A program made the position numbers and the translations under genes. A stretch of 32,912 bases of DNA from NCBI GenBank assembly GCA_964425745.1, contig CAYRNW010000029.1:1-32912 (forward strand). Reading direction: 5' to 3'. The DNA is from CALCNS01 sp964425745. Its GTDB lineage: Bacteria; Bacillota; JAAYKD01. Below, piece by piece: positions 15,564 through 25,169 of this stretch. The notes under the pieces were generated by a model, which saw only the letters and a program-made list of their open reading frames with translations, ran no database searches and was not told the origin of the DNA. How positions within the stretch are numbered: the first letter of the stretch is position 1; each line of letters starts with the position of its first letter.

Positions 15564-15722
15564 TCAATTATCGCGCAAGGTTTCGTAAGCACTCCGGGTT
15601 TCTTCCACGGTTTTCAAGTTAAAGACCAGCACCATATTGTCACTGTGATGCACCTCAATGGCACCACCAGTTGCTTTTACTGTAAAGCTGTTATTTATAG
15701 AACCAAAGGCCACACTTCCCAC
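15564..15722 (-). CDS. Possible small ORF or gene fragment downstream of the Rieske gene
   Basis: Beyond the Rieske stop codon, another minus-strand frame stays open to TGA at 15564-15566 and reads GSVAFGSINNSFTVKATGGA, then IEVHHSDNMVLVFNLKTVEE and TRSAYETLRDN. The composition and the alternation of strands followed by a helix look like real coding sequence. A GTG at 15722 with AGGGGA about 11 nt upstream could start a 52-residue protein. Alternatively it is the 3' end of a gene whose front was replaced when the Rieske gene arrived, since the frame stays open upstream to 15766 inside that gene. I do not recognise a family. Confidence 0.4.
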   Translation of the reverse strand: MGSVAFGSINNSFTVKATGGAIEVHHSDNMVLVFNLKTVEETRSAYETLRDN

Positions 15723-15739
15723 TGTAAATGTAAATTCCC

Positions 15740-16702
15740 CTACCGCTTTAAGAGTTCTCTCCTTTTTCTATACTCAATGATTGGCAGATCTCCTTGTATA
15801 AGATTTTCTCCCATGACTAATTCGCTCTTGATCGGCAGTTGAGTTAACACAACTTTTCGATCTTGATGCAGTATTTTTTTGTTCATAATGGAGCTTAACG
15901 AGTTTACGATTTGTTTTAAGACAGGTGTACGTAGAAACTTTTGGTAAAATCGCAGATAAATGTGCGTGTTTTCTTCATCAATGGGAACGAATGCAGCCAC
16001 AATCCGTACTTGGTCCGATATAATATTTTGCCATGTGTTCGGCATTTGGAACTGCAAATGAAATAGCTCCTCATAGTTTTCGATCTCATTTGGTTTTTTA
16101 GGGATTTGACCCTGGTCTTTTTCGTTTTTCACATAGAAAGTCATACGATTATCGTTCCATTTAACAACTGGGCCATTGACGAGTCTTGAGTTGCCTTTGC
16201 CAATGGTTGTTGCATGCACAAAGGGTAGATGCACAACATCCAATTGATTCTCAATGGCACGAGTATAATGAACCTTCCAGGTTTCAGAAAAACCGCCATA
16301 CGAAAATCCTTCTCGTAACTCTTCAAAAAATGGGATCTCGGGAACATTGGTTCTCTGATCGCTATACCATAACCAAATAAATCCATAGGCTTCTTTGACT
16401 AAATATGCGTTTACTTTATAGCGATCAGGAACTTTTGCATTCTTGCCATTGGCAGGGATGTATTGAACTTTGCCGCTTGCATCATATTGAAAGCCATGGA
16501 AGGGACACTCAACGTGGTTGTCTACAATCTTACCCGTGCTCAACGATGCTCCGCGGTGACAACATTTGTCGAAAATACAGTGAACCTGATTCTGATCATC
16601 TCTCCAAAAAACCAGTTTATCCGATAACCTCGTTACGCCAAGCAGCTTATTTTTTTTAACTTGCTTTGCGTCTAATACCACATACCATTGATTTTTAATC
16701 AT
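15740..16702 (-). CDS. Rieske non-heme iron oxygenase
   Basis: A 320-residue oxygenase component of the ring-hydroxylating/O-demethylating type (vanillate demethylase VanA or pheophorbide a oxygenase-like). The Rieske [2Fe-2S] site is KCCHRGA with Cys47 and His49, and CPFHGFQYD with Cys66 and His69. The catalytic mononuclear iron site is in ENQLDVVHLPFVH with Asp155, His158 and His163. Such enzymes need a reductase or ferredoxin partner and O2; no reductase gene lies in the window, so electrons must come from elsewhere. The ATG has GAGGAAGG upstream and lies 18 nt after the stop of the giant SLH gene, so the two are probably co-transcribed, which is an unusual pairing. Substrate cannot be read from sequence. 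The enzyme's O2 need is notable if the host is anaerobic. Confidence 0.88.
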   Translation of the reverse strand: MIKNQWYVVLDAKQVKKNKLLGVTRLSDKLVFWRDDQNQVHCIFDKCCHRGASLSTGKIVDNHVECPFHGFQYDASGKVQYIPANGKNAKVPDRYKVNAYLVKEAYGFIWLWYSDQRTNVPEIPFFEELREGFSYGGFSETWKVHYTRAIENQLDVVHLPFVHATTIGKGNSRLVNGPVVKWNDNRMTFYVKNEKDQGQIPKKPNEIENYEELFHLQFQMPNTWQNIISDQVRIVAAFVPIDEENTHIYLRFYQKFLRTPVLKQIVNSLSSIMNKKILHQDRKVVLTQLPIKSELVMGENLIQGDLPIIEYRKRRELLKR

Positions 16703-16720
16703 AGGGTACCTTCCTCTTCA

Positions 16721-19700
16721 CTAAATAAACTCTAAGCTCTGCAACATTCGGTAAATCATGGTTACCGCTTCTGCTCTGGTAATGTTTGTGTGGGGTTTAA
16801 AGCTTCCGTCGGCATAGCCTTGAATCATTTCAAGTTTGACCGCTACGGCAACGGCTTGTTTAGCCCATTCGCTGATTTCATTGCGGTCTTCAAAGCGGTC
16901 TAAATAGGGAGTGAGAAGTTCTGCGTTCAGGTTTAAATCTGTGCCGGCATAGTGCAGTGCGTTTTGGAGTATCGTTACCATCTCTTCCCTGCTGGCGTAG
17001 GCATGGGGTTTAAATGATCCATTGCTGTAGCCATTGACAATGCCTGCTTCCACTGCTGCGCCCAGTTCTCCCTTAAACCAGTCGTCTGGCTGAACATCAT
17101 GGAAGAGCACCTTTTCCGGTGCGCTCTCCAAGCCAAGGGCTCGTACCACTACCGCTACCAGTTCTGCTCGGGTGATTGAGGTATCTGGGGTAAAGGTTTC
17201 TTCGCCGGTGCCGTTAATCAGAAGCTTCGACGCTAAAATCGTAATCGTTTCTTCTGCCCAGTGATTGTTAACATCGGCAAAGGTTTTCTTGTTTTCAATG
17301 ACCGTGTAGGTGCTGTTGGTTCTGCGTTTAATAATAGCAGAGCTTTGCGTCCCGGTTTGTTTGAAGCGGGTCGGAACCGGAACAAAGGAGCCGTCGGGTT
17401 TTACTTCAACCCCGACCGCAAAATTGGTATTGACCGGTTTCGGCAGTTCAATGGTCCGCTCCACATAATCTCCAAAGCGGGTGACCACAAAGGTTTCGTC
17501 GCCCACCACAACTTCAATTTGGAATTTCACCGGCGTGCCCACAATTACGAAACCGGCAATTTCCGCTTGGCGGTAGGCCTCTTTGGTTTCTTCCTCGGTG
17601 GTTTGGGCGATGCTGACGTTGATTTTTGCATCACTGGCTTTGGCTCCGGTCTTTTCAAAAATGGCTTTCATGTTCATTTCCGAGGCCGGTAAGGTATACG
17701 AGGCGTAGGGGGTTTGAATCCCCAAAGAATTGCTATTTTCTGACATGGCGTCCATGAGCTTACCGCTCAATTCTACGTTGAGCGATTCCGAGCTTGGCAC
17801 AACTTTGACTTGCAGGGTTGTGCCTGCATCGCTGCCGGCGACAACGTCCATCACCTTTTCTTCATCGATAGCGATATTGGTATAGGTGCCTTTCTCTTTA
17901 TCGGTTTCTGTGCTGACGGTTGCCGGAATCGTAACAGTTTCTCCGTTGGCATATCCTACGCTGACGTTTCCGGTTTCGCTGGATTCTGCCGGGGTGGGTT
18001 CCACCGGTGGCTCTTCGGGTTCCTCTGGGAGAGCGGCTGTAGTTACCGTAGTGGCAAGCGTAAGGGTAGTCCAGTTGTTAAAAGCATCTTTGGCTCGCAA
18101 CGTTAACGTGTAGGGGGTAGCCGGAGTGAGCCCGACGAAGTTGAAACTTAAGACATTGTCAAGACTTGCATAAAGCTTGCCGTTCAGGTCGAGGCGGTAA
18201 CCCGTCACTGCTACATTGTCTTCCGCTGCCGACCAGGTTAAGGTCAGCGTGTTGGTGCCAATGTTTGTTGCAACGAGTGCGGTATTGCTTGCCCAAGTGG
18301 GGGCTTCAAAGTCGGTGCTTGAACTAGGTGTGGAGTTCGAAAGCGGTGTTACAAAGATGCCTAATCGGGTGCTGGCGTAGTAGCTGCCGGGGTTGGCAGC
18401 CGCTGCTGGGGCAGCGGCCATGGCGTAGGCAGAAAGCTCGGTGCTTCCGTCTTGCATACCTTCCTTGATTTTATGCCAATGCGCGCCATTGGAAGAGGTA
18501 AATCGGTATCCACCCGTGGTCATCATGGAGCCGGCAGTGGTGGGACTGAAAACAGGTGTGCCTGAAACATCGAAATCGCGGCCGATTTCTGCCCAGGTTT
18601 CTCCGGCATCTCGGCTTTCAAAAGTATAGGTGCCGGAAAGGGTTGTGGTGAGATAGCGAACATTGGCAACCACGATTAAATGATTGTCATCAAAGGGATC
18701 AACCGCAACAAAGTTCGGCAAAATGCTATAGTCCGGCATGCTCTCAGCAAGGTTTGGTTGCAAATTGTTCCAGCTAAGACCGCCATTGCTGCTCTTGAAC
18801 AGGCTTGGCATGGCAACAGTGCTGTCGCCTTTACGCACTGCATAGATCACGTTGGTAGTACGCGCAGCCGCAACGGAGGTGATTTGCTCGTTCACTTCAT
18901 AGATAGCAAGCCTTCTCCAGTTGGCGCCGCCGTCATCGGTGCGGTATAAGCCGTCGCTATTGATTCCTTCTATGTAAACACTGGCGTAAAGCGCTCTTGA
19001 AGTTCCGATTCTCTCTCCAAAGACAAGGGTATCTGCCAAGACGGCAATATAGGGCTGGTCGGGGGTCGAGCCAATTGTTGATTTGGGAAGCCCGTTATTG
19101 ACTGGATTCCAGGTTAGTCCGCCATCGGTGGTTTTGTAAACGCCCCCGTAAGTAGAAACCGTATCCGTAAAGCGGGTAATGCCCACATAAACAATCAGGG
19201 GGTCATCTGGGTCCACAGCTAAGCTTCTTATGGTGGTTTGCGGTAATGCTTGGTTTCCGCTTCCCGAGGCAACAACCCAGGTCACTCCCCCGTTGCCACT
19301 CCAAAAAACTTGTGTATCGGTCGCTCCGTATAATCGACTTCCGTCCGTTGCCCAGTGTAATTTCTGTAAGGTCGTCGTACCTAGAGTAGCATCTGAAATT
19401 TTCTGCCACGTTTCGTGGGTAAAGCTTACTTCGCTGGTTTCAACTAGGCTGCCGTCCGTATTGGTGACCTTGACTGTCACTTCTGTGAGGGTCGCGTTTT
19501 CAGCAGGCGGCATGTATTTTGCGGCATAGCCATCTACCGCTGTAATCGTGCCAAGCTCTGTGTTGCCCCCAAGAATATCGTTGACGTAGCAGAGTAGATT
19601 GGGTTCCAGGGTCCCTGTTTGCTCCGCAAAATAGTAGATCTCATAGCGGTCCCCCATATTGACAATACGCCTGGGGTCCACTTGCAGCCTTAACCCCGGT

Positions 19701-22700
19701 TCAACAGCGCTGCTTGCTCCGCTTAGAAGAGTGCCGATTACATACCCGGTGGCTCCGGCTTTTGGAGCCAGTTTTACAGTCAGGTCAAACTTGCCATCTC
19801 GGTTCAATTCTGCGACCTTCACCTCATAGATGTATCTGCTGGTCTGCCAGAGGTCCGCTGTGTAAGTAAAGTTGCCACTTCCGTCGCCCTTCCATAGTTC
19901 TATGCTGTACAGGTTTCCGTTCGATAGTGTTTCAACGCTGGATACCAGCAGATCGAGCTTACCGTCTTCATCGGCATGGAACAATGCCTGAAGAGTACCT
20001 GGAATTGCGAAGGTAATCGGTGCTTTGAAGGTGCCATCGGCCTGGCCTTCAAACAGATAGACAGAGCCCTTGCTGACAATGAGGTCCCCGATGCCGTCTG
20101 AGGTTACATCTCCATACATGCAGTTTCCTGTAATGTCATAGGTTTCTCCCCAGGGTTTGTTTACCGGTAAGCCCGTGTATACGCCAAAGCCATCGTTCAA
20201 AAAGACTTTAATGCTCGGACCGGCATCAGGGATACCATTTAAGCCATCGTATGCCCAGTTGAACGAGATCAAATCAAGGTATCCATCTTTGTTGGGATCC
20301 CCGGTGAAGACGAAAGATCCTTCTTTCCCTTCTTTCGCATAACTACCACCGCCGGAGAATCGGCCGCTTCCGTCGTTAAGCCGGATGATTATATAGGGAT
20401 CTCTACCGGTGGAAATCATATCCAATTCTCCATCGCTGTCTACATCTTCAAACAACAGAACCGGGGAAAGTAAGCCGCCCGTGGCCGGTGTAGCGATACC
20501 GTCTCGGCTACCCCAAACCTTGGTGAAATTGCCAGAACCGTCCCCTTCATAGACTCGGGTTTCGTCATGCTTACCGTCGCGATCATTGTCTTTCATCACT
20601 ACTAAATCGGGGTATTCATCCCCGGTTAGTTCGGCAACCCATGATTTTTCCGGGTAGGAGATGTCGGTATCCAGTTTGTATCCTCTCAGTTGCTTCAATA
20701 AATCAAAGGTTCCGTCTCCCAGTCCGGTGTAGAAGCTGAGTCCATCTAGGTTCCGATGGGTTCCGCTAATCCATAGATCGGCAATTCCGTCACCCCCGAG
20801 GTCTTCTAACAGATAGGTTCCGTAACTTGTATTGATTCCGCTGGGTACCGGGAGGCTCATCCCCTCCACAAAGACACCGTCTGAGGCTACAGGGGTAATT
20901 GCAATTTGGGTCATGACTTTCTCATGATCACTCAAAGATTCGGCGTAAATGATAACCTTGCCGGAAGTCGGTACACGAGTAGGCGCATGGTATAGTCCGT
21001 CTTCATCAATGCTTCCCAGATCCACACCGGGCAGCTCGCCAATCGACCACTCAGCAGCTTCCGAGGCGGTAAACTGCAAGGTTCCACCGACGGTGACCTG
21101 CTTCTCTCCGGTTATAATTAGGGGTGTAGGGGTAGGCGGAAGTTGACTCGGCTTCGGTGTTACGAAAACACCGCCTCGTGTAGCAGCATAGAAGCTACCG
21201 GGGTTTGGAGCTCCCGCTGGTGCTATGCATATGGTTTGTGGGTAGAGCACGATGGTGCCTTCCATGAGTCCTTCCAGTACACTGTGCCAATGCACGCCTT
21301 CCAATTCACGGTAAAGATGGCCACCGGTAGTCATCATGACTCCAGCCGTAGTAGGGCTGAATACGGGAATACCCGATACATCGAACGCTCTGGCAATCTC
21401 TGACCAGGTTCCCCCTGCGTCTCGACTTTCAAAGATGGTAGTCTCATGTAAGGTATTACCGTTGAGTCGAAGATAACCGACCACCAAAATATGGTTTTCA
21501 TTGAGGGGATCAATTAGAACGCTACTGGGTACGAAAACATACTCCGGCATACTGTCAACAACGTTTGCTTGAAGATTGGTCCAGGTAAGCCCTCCATCAC
21601 TGCTTTTAAAAAGGCTGGTCAGAGGTTCGGTTGTATCGCCGCTTCGAACAGCATAGACAATACTCGCGTTGGCTGTAGCCGCTGCTGAGGGGATTTGTTC
21701 GTTACCACTATAAATGGCAACTCTTCTCCAAGTGGCCCCTCCGTCATCGGTGCGGTATAAGCCATCGGTATTGATTCCATTTAAAACCGTGCTCGCGAAT
21801 AAAGCCCTTGTTGTTCCGATTTTTTCCCCAAAAACAAGGGTGTTATCCCAAATTGTAAAATAGGGGCTGTCGGGGAATCCAACAAGATCAGAGGCTGGAA
21901 GTCCGTTGTTGACCGGGTTCCAAGTCAAGCCACCATCGGTTGTTTTATAAATACCACCATAAACGGCATCGTAATCGATATAGCGCGAGATGCTTACAAA
22001 GACAGTCAGCGCATCTTCCGGATCCACGGCCAAACTGGTAATTGAAGTCTGCCGTAATTGTGGCAATGCCTGTGTTCCGCTTCCCGAGGCAGCAACCCAA
22101 GTCTCGCCCCCGTTGTCGCTACGATATACACTGGTATCGGTGGTGCCATAGAGGCGACTTCCGTCGGAAGACCATTGCAATTTTACTAACGCGAGGTTGT
22201 CTAAGGTGTAATCCGATATTTTCTGCCACAGATAATGAGTAAAGCTAACTTCGCTAGTCAAGGCTTGGCTGGCATCTGCATTGGTAACCTTGATTGTCAC
22301 TTCTGTAAGGGTTTCGTTCGCTGCCGGAGGGAGGTATGTGACGGAGTAATCATCTTGCACTGTAATCGTACCCAGCTCTTCATTACCTCCGAGGATGTCA
22401 TTGACATACCACAAGAGTTCTGTTTCTATGGCGCCAGTCTGTTCCACATAAAAGTGCATATAATAGCGATTCCCCATATTGACGATGTGTCTGGGGTCAG
22501 GAAACAGCCGGATCTCCGACTCAAGCGTATTGGCAATTCCACTTAAAAGAGTGCCTACTACATAGCCCGAAGCTCCGGTTTGGGGAGCGATTTTAAGAGT
22601 CAAATCATAGGTGCCGTCTCGATTCAATTCGTTGACTTTGACTTCGTGAATGGTTCGGTTGCTCTGCCAGAGTTCGGATGCGAACGAAAATCCGCCATTT

Positions 22701-24952
22701 CCATCTCCATTCCACAGTACTAAGTGGTAAAGGTTGCCGCTGCTTTGCATTTCAGTACGGGTGACCAGCAAATCCGGATACCCATCGCCACCGGCTTGAA
22801 TGATTGTTCGTAGGTCCCCGCTGATTGCTAAAGCAATGGGGTCGTTGAAGCTGCCGTCGGCTTGGCCTTGTAAAAGATAGACCCCGCCCTTGGTAATCAG
22901 CAGATCCCCGATGCCGTCTGCGTTGAAATCGCCGTACAGACAAGTTCCTAGGGTAGCATAGGTGTCTCCCCACAGTTTTTGCAAGGGTTGTTCGCTGTAG
23001 CTGCCGTCGCGATTGTTCAAAAAGACTTTGACGCCCGGTCCTGCATCTGCCACGCCAACGATTCCGGTTGAGGACCAGTTGACTGAAATCAGGTCAAGAT
23101 AACCGTCATTGTTTGGGTCTCCGGTGAAGAGATACGATCCTTCTCTGCCTTGTTTGGGGTAACTACCACCTCCACTGAAGTGTCCGTTACCGTCGTTGAA
23201 CCGTATAATAATGTACGGGTCCCTACCGGTAGAGATCATATCTATATCCCCGTCGTTGTCCACATCTTCAAATAAAAGGACCGGTGAACGCACGCCTCCT
23301 GTGGCTGGAGTGGCAATGCCATCTCTGTTACTCCAAAGCCGGGTAAATTGTCCGCTTCCGTCTCCGGCATAGGAGCGGATTTCATCGTAGCCGTCGTCGT
23401 AATCATTGTCTTTCATCACGACCAGATCCGGGAATTCATCTCCGTTCAGTTCTGTGATCCACGATTTGTCGGGGAACACGATATCGGTTTCTAGTTTATA
23501 TCCCTCTAGTTGCTTTGCTAAATCAAACGTGCCGTCTCCAAAGCCGGTATAATACGAAAGTCCTTCTAGGCCTCGGTGCTCTCCGCTGATCCAAACATCG
23601 GTGATTCCGTCCCCACCGATGTCTCCAAACATATAATTGCCATAGCTTGTGCCGATTCCGCTGGGCACCGGGACACTCATCCCCTCTACAAAAACGTTGT
23701 CGGAGCGAATGGGGTGAATTTCGATTTGGGTCATGACTCGCTCGTTGTTACTGTCTGCTTCGGCGTATATGCTTACTTTACCGGAGGGAGGCACCCGAGT
23801 AGGAGCACGGTAGAGACCGTTTTCATCAATACTGCCCATATAGACACCAGGCATTTCCCGAAGTGACCATGTCACCGCTTCTGAAGCAGAAAGCTGAATC
23901 GTAGCACCGGCAGCAACTCGCTTCTCCCCGGTGATTGCCAAAGGGCCAGAGCTGGTAAGGGGGCCAGATTGCAGAATACAGCCACTGGCGCCGACCGCGA
24001 CAAACGTGTTGTTCCCATAGGCAACCCCGCGTAGAGCTTTATACGGGGACGCGGTATAGCGGTTAGTCCAGGTCAGTCCGTCTGCAGAAGTGAGTATTTT
24101 TTCGTCCTCGGTCACGGCAAGAATCGTGTTTCCGTCTGTGGCAAGATCGCGAATGCTTTTTGTGGGCTGTTCCAAGCAAGTCCAATTCACAGCATCGTCC
24201 GAAAGAAAAAACGCACCCACATTATTTCTTTGTCCCACGGCAATATATTGGGTTCCGGTATACAGAATATTATAAATGCTGGCGGAAACCCCTGCATCTG
24301 CATAGGTGCCATTGATCATCCAATAATCCTTGCCAAAGGCTGAAACGTAGGTGTTTTTGTTACCCATGGCAATGAACTCATTGTCCCCATAGGCAATGGC
24401 AAAAATCGCATCGGAGCTATCCAACCACCCGCGGTTCGCCATCTTCCATTCTGCCTTGTTTTCAGAGTAATAAACATTATAGTCACTGGAGGCTACCACC
24501 ACGTTGTTGCCAAAAGCAACATTATATAGAGGCTTAGCAAAATTGCTAACATCGGTAAAGGGTTGAAGCGTCCAATTCATACCATTGGTAGAGGTCAATA
24601 CCAAGCCGTCTTGCCCGACCGCATAAAAGGTAGCGTAAGCTTCCACATAGGTAACAGCATAGATTTGTTTATTAAAGTGCTGCGTCACCGCTGTCCAAGT
24701 TTCACCGGTAGCAGAATACAAAATCAAATCCCGCCAGGTTCCCGCATTGTTTTCGGCTCCTACTGCCACGAACATGTTGTTACCATAGGCAACGTCTTTT
24801 AGATCATAGTTCGTGTTTTCTCCGTTACGTAAAGTCCAGGTGTCTAGACCCCCATTCACGGCAGCCTCCATAATTGGGCTCACACAGACCGACCCGATTA
24901 AAAAGAGCATCATGGTTAAGAATCCGAGTTTCCACCAAATTCGCTGTTTCAT
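16721..24952 (-). CDS. Giant SLH-anchored surface protein with duplicated beta-propeller modules
   Basis: A 2743-residue secreted protein starting at an ATG with GAGGAGGG upstream. Signal peptide about 1-30. Residues 38-333 hold seven repeats of the LKDVAYGNNMFVAVG type, a seven-blade BNR/kelch-like propeller. Then come two modules of about 930 residues (from residue 338 and from 1278), each with an Ig-like domain (ITGEK...ASEA), FG-GAP/VCBS repeats (DGNGHFSGGG, GDPNNDGYLDLIS), another Ig-like segment, and a sialidase/VPS10-like propeller with Asp-box motifs (YRSDNGGETW, YKTTDGGLTW, FKSSDGGLTW, FESRDAGGTW). A fibronectin III domain (about 2215-2300), an acidic Pro linker, an unknown beta-rich domain, and three SLH domains (about 2565-2743) follow. 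SLH domains bind secondary cell-wall polymer, so the protein is surface anchored; FG-GAP loops suggest Ca2+. Likely adhesion or ligand binding. A TATAAT lies at 25004-25009. Confidence 0.9.
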   Translation of the reverse strand: MKQRIWWKLGFLTMMLFLIGSVCVSPIMEAAVNGGLDTWTLRNGENTNYDLKDVAYGNNMFVAVGAENNAGTWRDLILYSATGETWTAVTQHFNKQIYAVTYVEAYATFYAVGQDGLVLTSTNGMNWTLQPFTDVSNFAKPLYNVAFGNNVVVASSDYNVYYSENKAEWKMANRGWLDSSDAIFAIAYGDNEFIAMGNKNTYVSAFGKDYWMINGTYADAGVSASIYNILYTGTQYIAVGQRNNVGAFFLSDDAVNWTCLEQPTKSIRDLATDGNTILAVTEDEKILTSADGLTWTNRYTASPYKALRGVAYGNNTFVAVGASGCILQSGPLTSSGPLAITGEKRVAAGATIQLSASEAVTWSLREMPGVYMGSIDENGLYRAPTRVPPSGKVSIYAEADSNNERVMTQIEIHPIRSDNVFVEGMSVPVPSGIGTSYGNYMFGDIGGDGITDVWISGEHRGLEGLSYYTGFGDGTFDLAKQLEGYKLETDIVFPDKSWITELNGDEFPDLVVMKDNDYDDGYDEIRSYAGDGSGQFTRLWSNRDGIATPATGGVRSPVLLFEDVDNDGDIDMISTGRDPYIIIRFNDGNGHFSGGGSYPKQGREGSYLFTGDPNNDGYLDLISVNWSSTGIVGVADAGPGVKVFLNNRDGSYSEQPLQKLWGDTYATLGTCLYGDFNADGIGDLLITKGGVYLLQGQADGSFNDPIALAISGDLRTIIQAGGDGYPDLLVTRTEMQSSGNLYHLVLWNGDGNGGFSFASELWQSNRTIHEVKVNELNRDGTYDLTLKIAPQTGASGYVVGTLLSGIANTLESEIRLFPDPRHIVNMGNRYYMHFYVEQTGAIETELLWYVNDILGGNEELGTITVQDDYSVTYLPPAANETLTEVTIKVTNADASQALTSEVSFTHYLWQKISDYTLDNLALVKLQWSSDGSRLYGTTDTSVYRSDNGGETWVAASGSGTQALPQLRQTSITSLAVDPEDALTVFVSISRYIDYDAVYGGIYKTTDGGLTWNPVNNGLPASDLVGFPDSPYFTIWDNTLVFGEKIGTTRALFASTVLNGINTDGLYRTDDGGATWRRVAIYSGNEQIPSAAATANASIVYAVRSGDTTEPLTSLFKSSDGGLTWTNLQANVVDSMPEYVFVPSSVLIDPLNENHILVVGYLRLNGNTLHETTIFESRDAGGTWSEIARAFDVSGIPVFSPTTAGVMMTTGGHLYRELEGVHWHSVLEGLMEGTIVLYPQTICIAPAGAPNPGSFYAATRGGVFVTPKPSQLPPTPTPLIITGEKQVTVGGTLQFTASEAAEWSIGELPGVDLGSIDEDGLYHAPTRVPTSGKVIIYAESLSDHEKVMTQIAITPVASDGVFVEGMSLPVPSGINTSYGTYLLEDLGGDGIADLWISGTHRNLDGLSFYTGLGDGTFDLLKQLRGYKLDTDISYPEKSWVAELTGDEYPDLVVMKDNDRDGKHDETRVYEGDGSGNFTKVWGSRDGIATPATGGLLSPVLLFEDVDSDGELDMISTGRDPYIIIRLNDGSGRFSGGGSYAKEGKEGSFVFTGDPNKDGYLDLISFNWAYDGLNGIPDAGPSIKVFLNDGFGVYTGLPVNKPWGETYDITGNCMYGDVTSDGIGDLIVSKGSVYLFEGQADGTFKAPITFAIPGTLQALFHADEDGKLDLLVSSVETLSNGNLYSIELWKGDGSGNFTYTADLWQTSRYIYEVKVAELNRDGKFDLTVKLAPKAGATGYVIGTLLSGASSAVEPGLRLQVDPRRIVNMGDRYEIYYFAEQTGTLEPNLLCYVNDILGGNTELGTITAVDGYAAKYMPPAENATLTEVTVKVTNTDGSLVETSEVSFTHETWQKISDATLGTTTLQKLHWATDGSRLYGATDTQVFWSGNGGVTWVVASGSGNQALPQTTIRSLAVDPDDPLIVYVGITRFTDTVSTYGGVYKTTDGGLTWNPVNNGLPKSTIGSTPDQPYIAVLADTLVFGERIGTSRALYASVYIEGINSDGLYRTDDGGANWRRLAIYEVNEQITSVAAARTTNVIYAVRKGDSTVAMPSLFKSSNGGLSWNNLQPNLAESMPDYSILPNFVAVDPFDDNHLIVVANVRYLTTTLSGTYTFESRDAGETWAEIGRDFDVSGTPVFSPTTAGSMMTTGGYRFTSSNGAHWHKIKEGMQDGSTELSAYAMAAAPAAAANPGSYYASTRLGIFVTPLSNSTPSSSTDFEAPTWASNTALVATNIGTNTLTLTWSAAEDNVAVTGYRLDLNGKLYASLDNVLSFNFVGLTPATPYTLTLRAKDAFNNWTTLTLATTVTTAALPEEPEEPPVEPTPAESSETGNVSVGYANGETVTIPATVSTETDKEKGTYTNIAIDEEKVMDVVAGSDAGTTLQVKVVPSSESLNVELSGKLMDAMSENSNSLGIQTPYASYTLPASEMNMKAIFEKTGAKASDAKINVSIAQTTEEETKEAYRQAEIAGFVIVGTPVKFQIEVVVGDETFVVTRFGDYVERTIELPKPVNTNFAVGVEVKPDGSFVPVPTRFKQTGTQSSAIIKRRTNSTYTVIENKKTFADVNNHWAEETITILASKLLINGTGEETFTPDTSITRAELVAVVVRALGLESAPEKVLFHDVQPDDWFKGELGAAVEAGIVNGYSNGSFKPHAYASREEMVTILQNALHYAGTDLNLNAELLTPYLDRFEDRNEISEWAKQAVAVAVKLEMIQGYADGSFKPHTNITRAEAVTMIYRMLQSLEFI
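18344..21121 (-). repeat. Tandem module, second copy, in the giant surface protein gene
   Basis: From LIITGEK to LGIFVTP, colinear with the first copy with only small length differences (the units differ by 9 nt). Asp-box and FG-GAP motifs are kept in both copies, which suggests both fold. Confidence 0.85.
21155..23941 (-). repeat. Tandem module, first copy, in the giant surface protein gene
   Basis: From LAITGEK to GGVFVTP. This 2787-nt unit is repeated immediately as 18344-21121. Protein identity between the copies is high throughout (for example GIATPATGG, SPVLLFEDVD, DMISTGRDPYIII and NPVNNGLP are shared). The starts lie 2820 nt (940 codons) apart. Confidence 0.85.
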
Positions 24953-25020
24953 CTTATACCCTCCTCAAACTTTAGCAACAACCGTTATCTAATTCTTCCA
25001 ATCATTATACGTTATAAAAA

Positions 25021-25080
25021 GTTCGATATTTCTCCAATGCTTACCTTCCACGAAACAATAAAATCACTTGAAAAAATACA
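25021..25080. repeat. Intergenic element, copy B (shared with 10934-11000)
   Basis: Blocks in the same order as copy A: GTTCGA, TGCTTACCTTCCAC (25038-25051), an AAA/ATAAAA run, TTGA and AAAAATACA. The distance from TGCTTACC to TTGA is 30 nt here and 29 nt in copy A; the distance from GTTCGA to TGCTTACC is 17 versus 24. It lies about 70-130 nt upstream of the giant surface gene. Confidence 0.5.
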
Positions 25081-25107
25081 AAAAAAGAAACACCGATCCT
25101 CGCTAAG

Positions 25108-25146
25108 CAAAAAGCCGAGTCTTTAGCAGTAGCTAAAGACTCGGCT
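25108..25146 (-). terminator. Intrinsic terminator of the SLH/GerMN gene
   Basis: A perfect 15-bp stem AGCCGAGTCTTTAGC (25113-25127) with 25132-25146 and an AGTA loop, followed on the minus strand by TTTTTGC. It ends the run of minus-strand genes that begins at 28816. Confidence 0.88.
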
Positions 25147-25169
25147 CACTTAATTTTTCCTTGCTTCAA

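Noticed and set aside
18344..23941. 2.8-kb repeats as an assembly duplication
   Set aside because: The two copies differ at many positions along their length, so they are diverged true copies.
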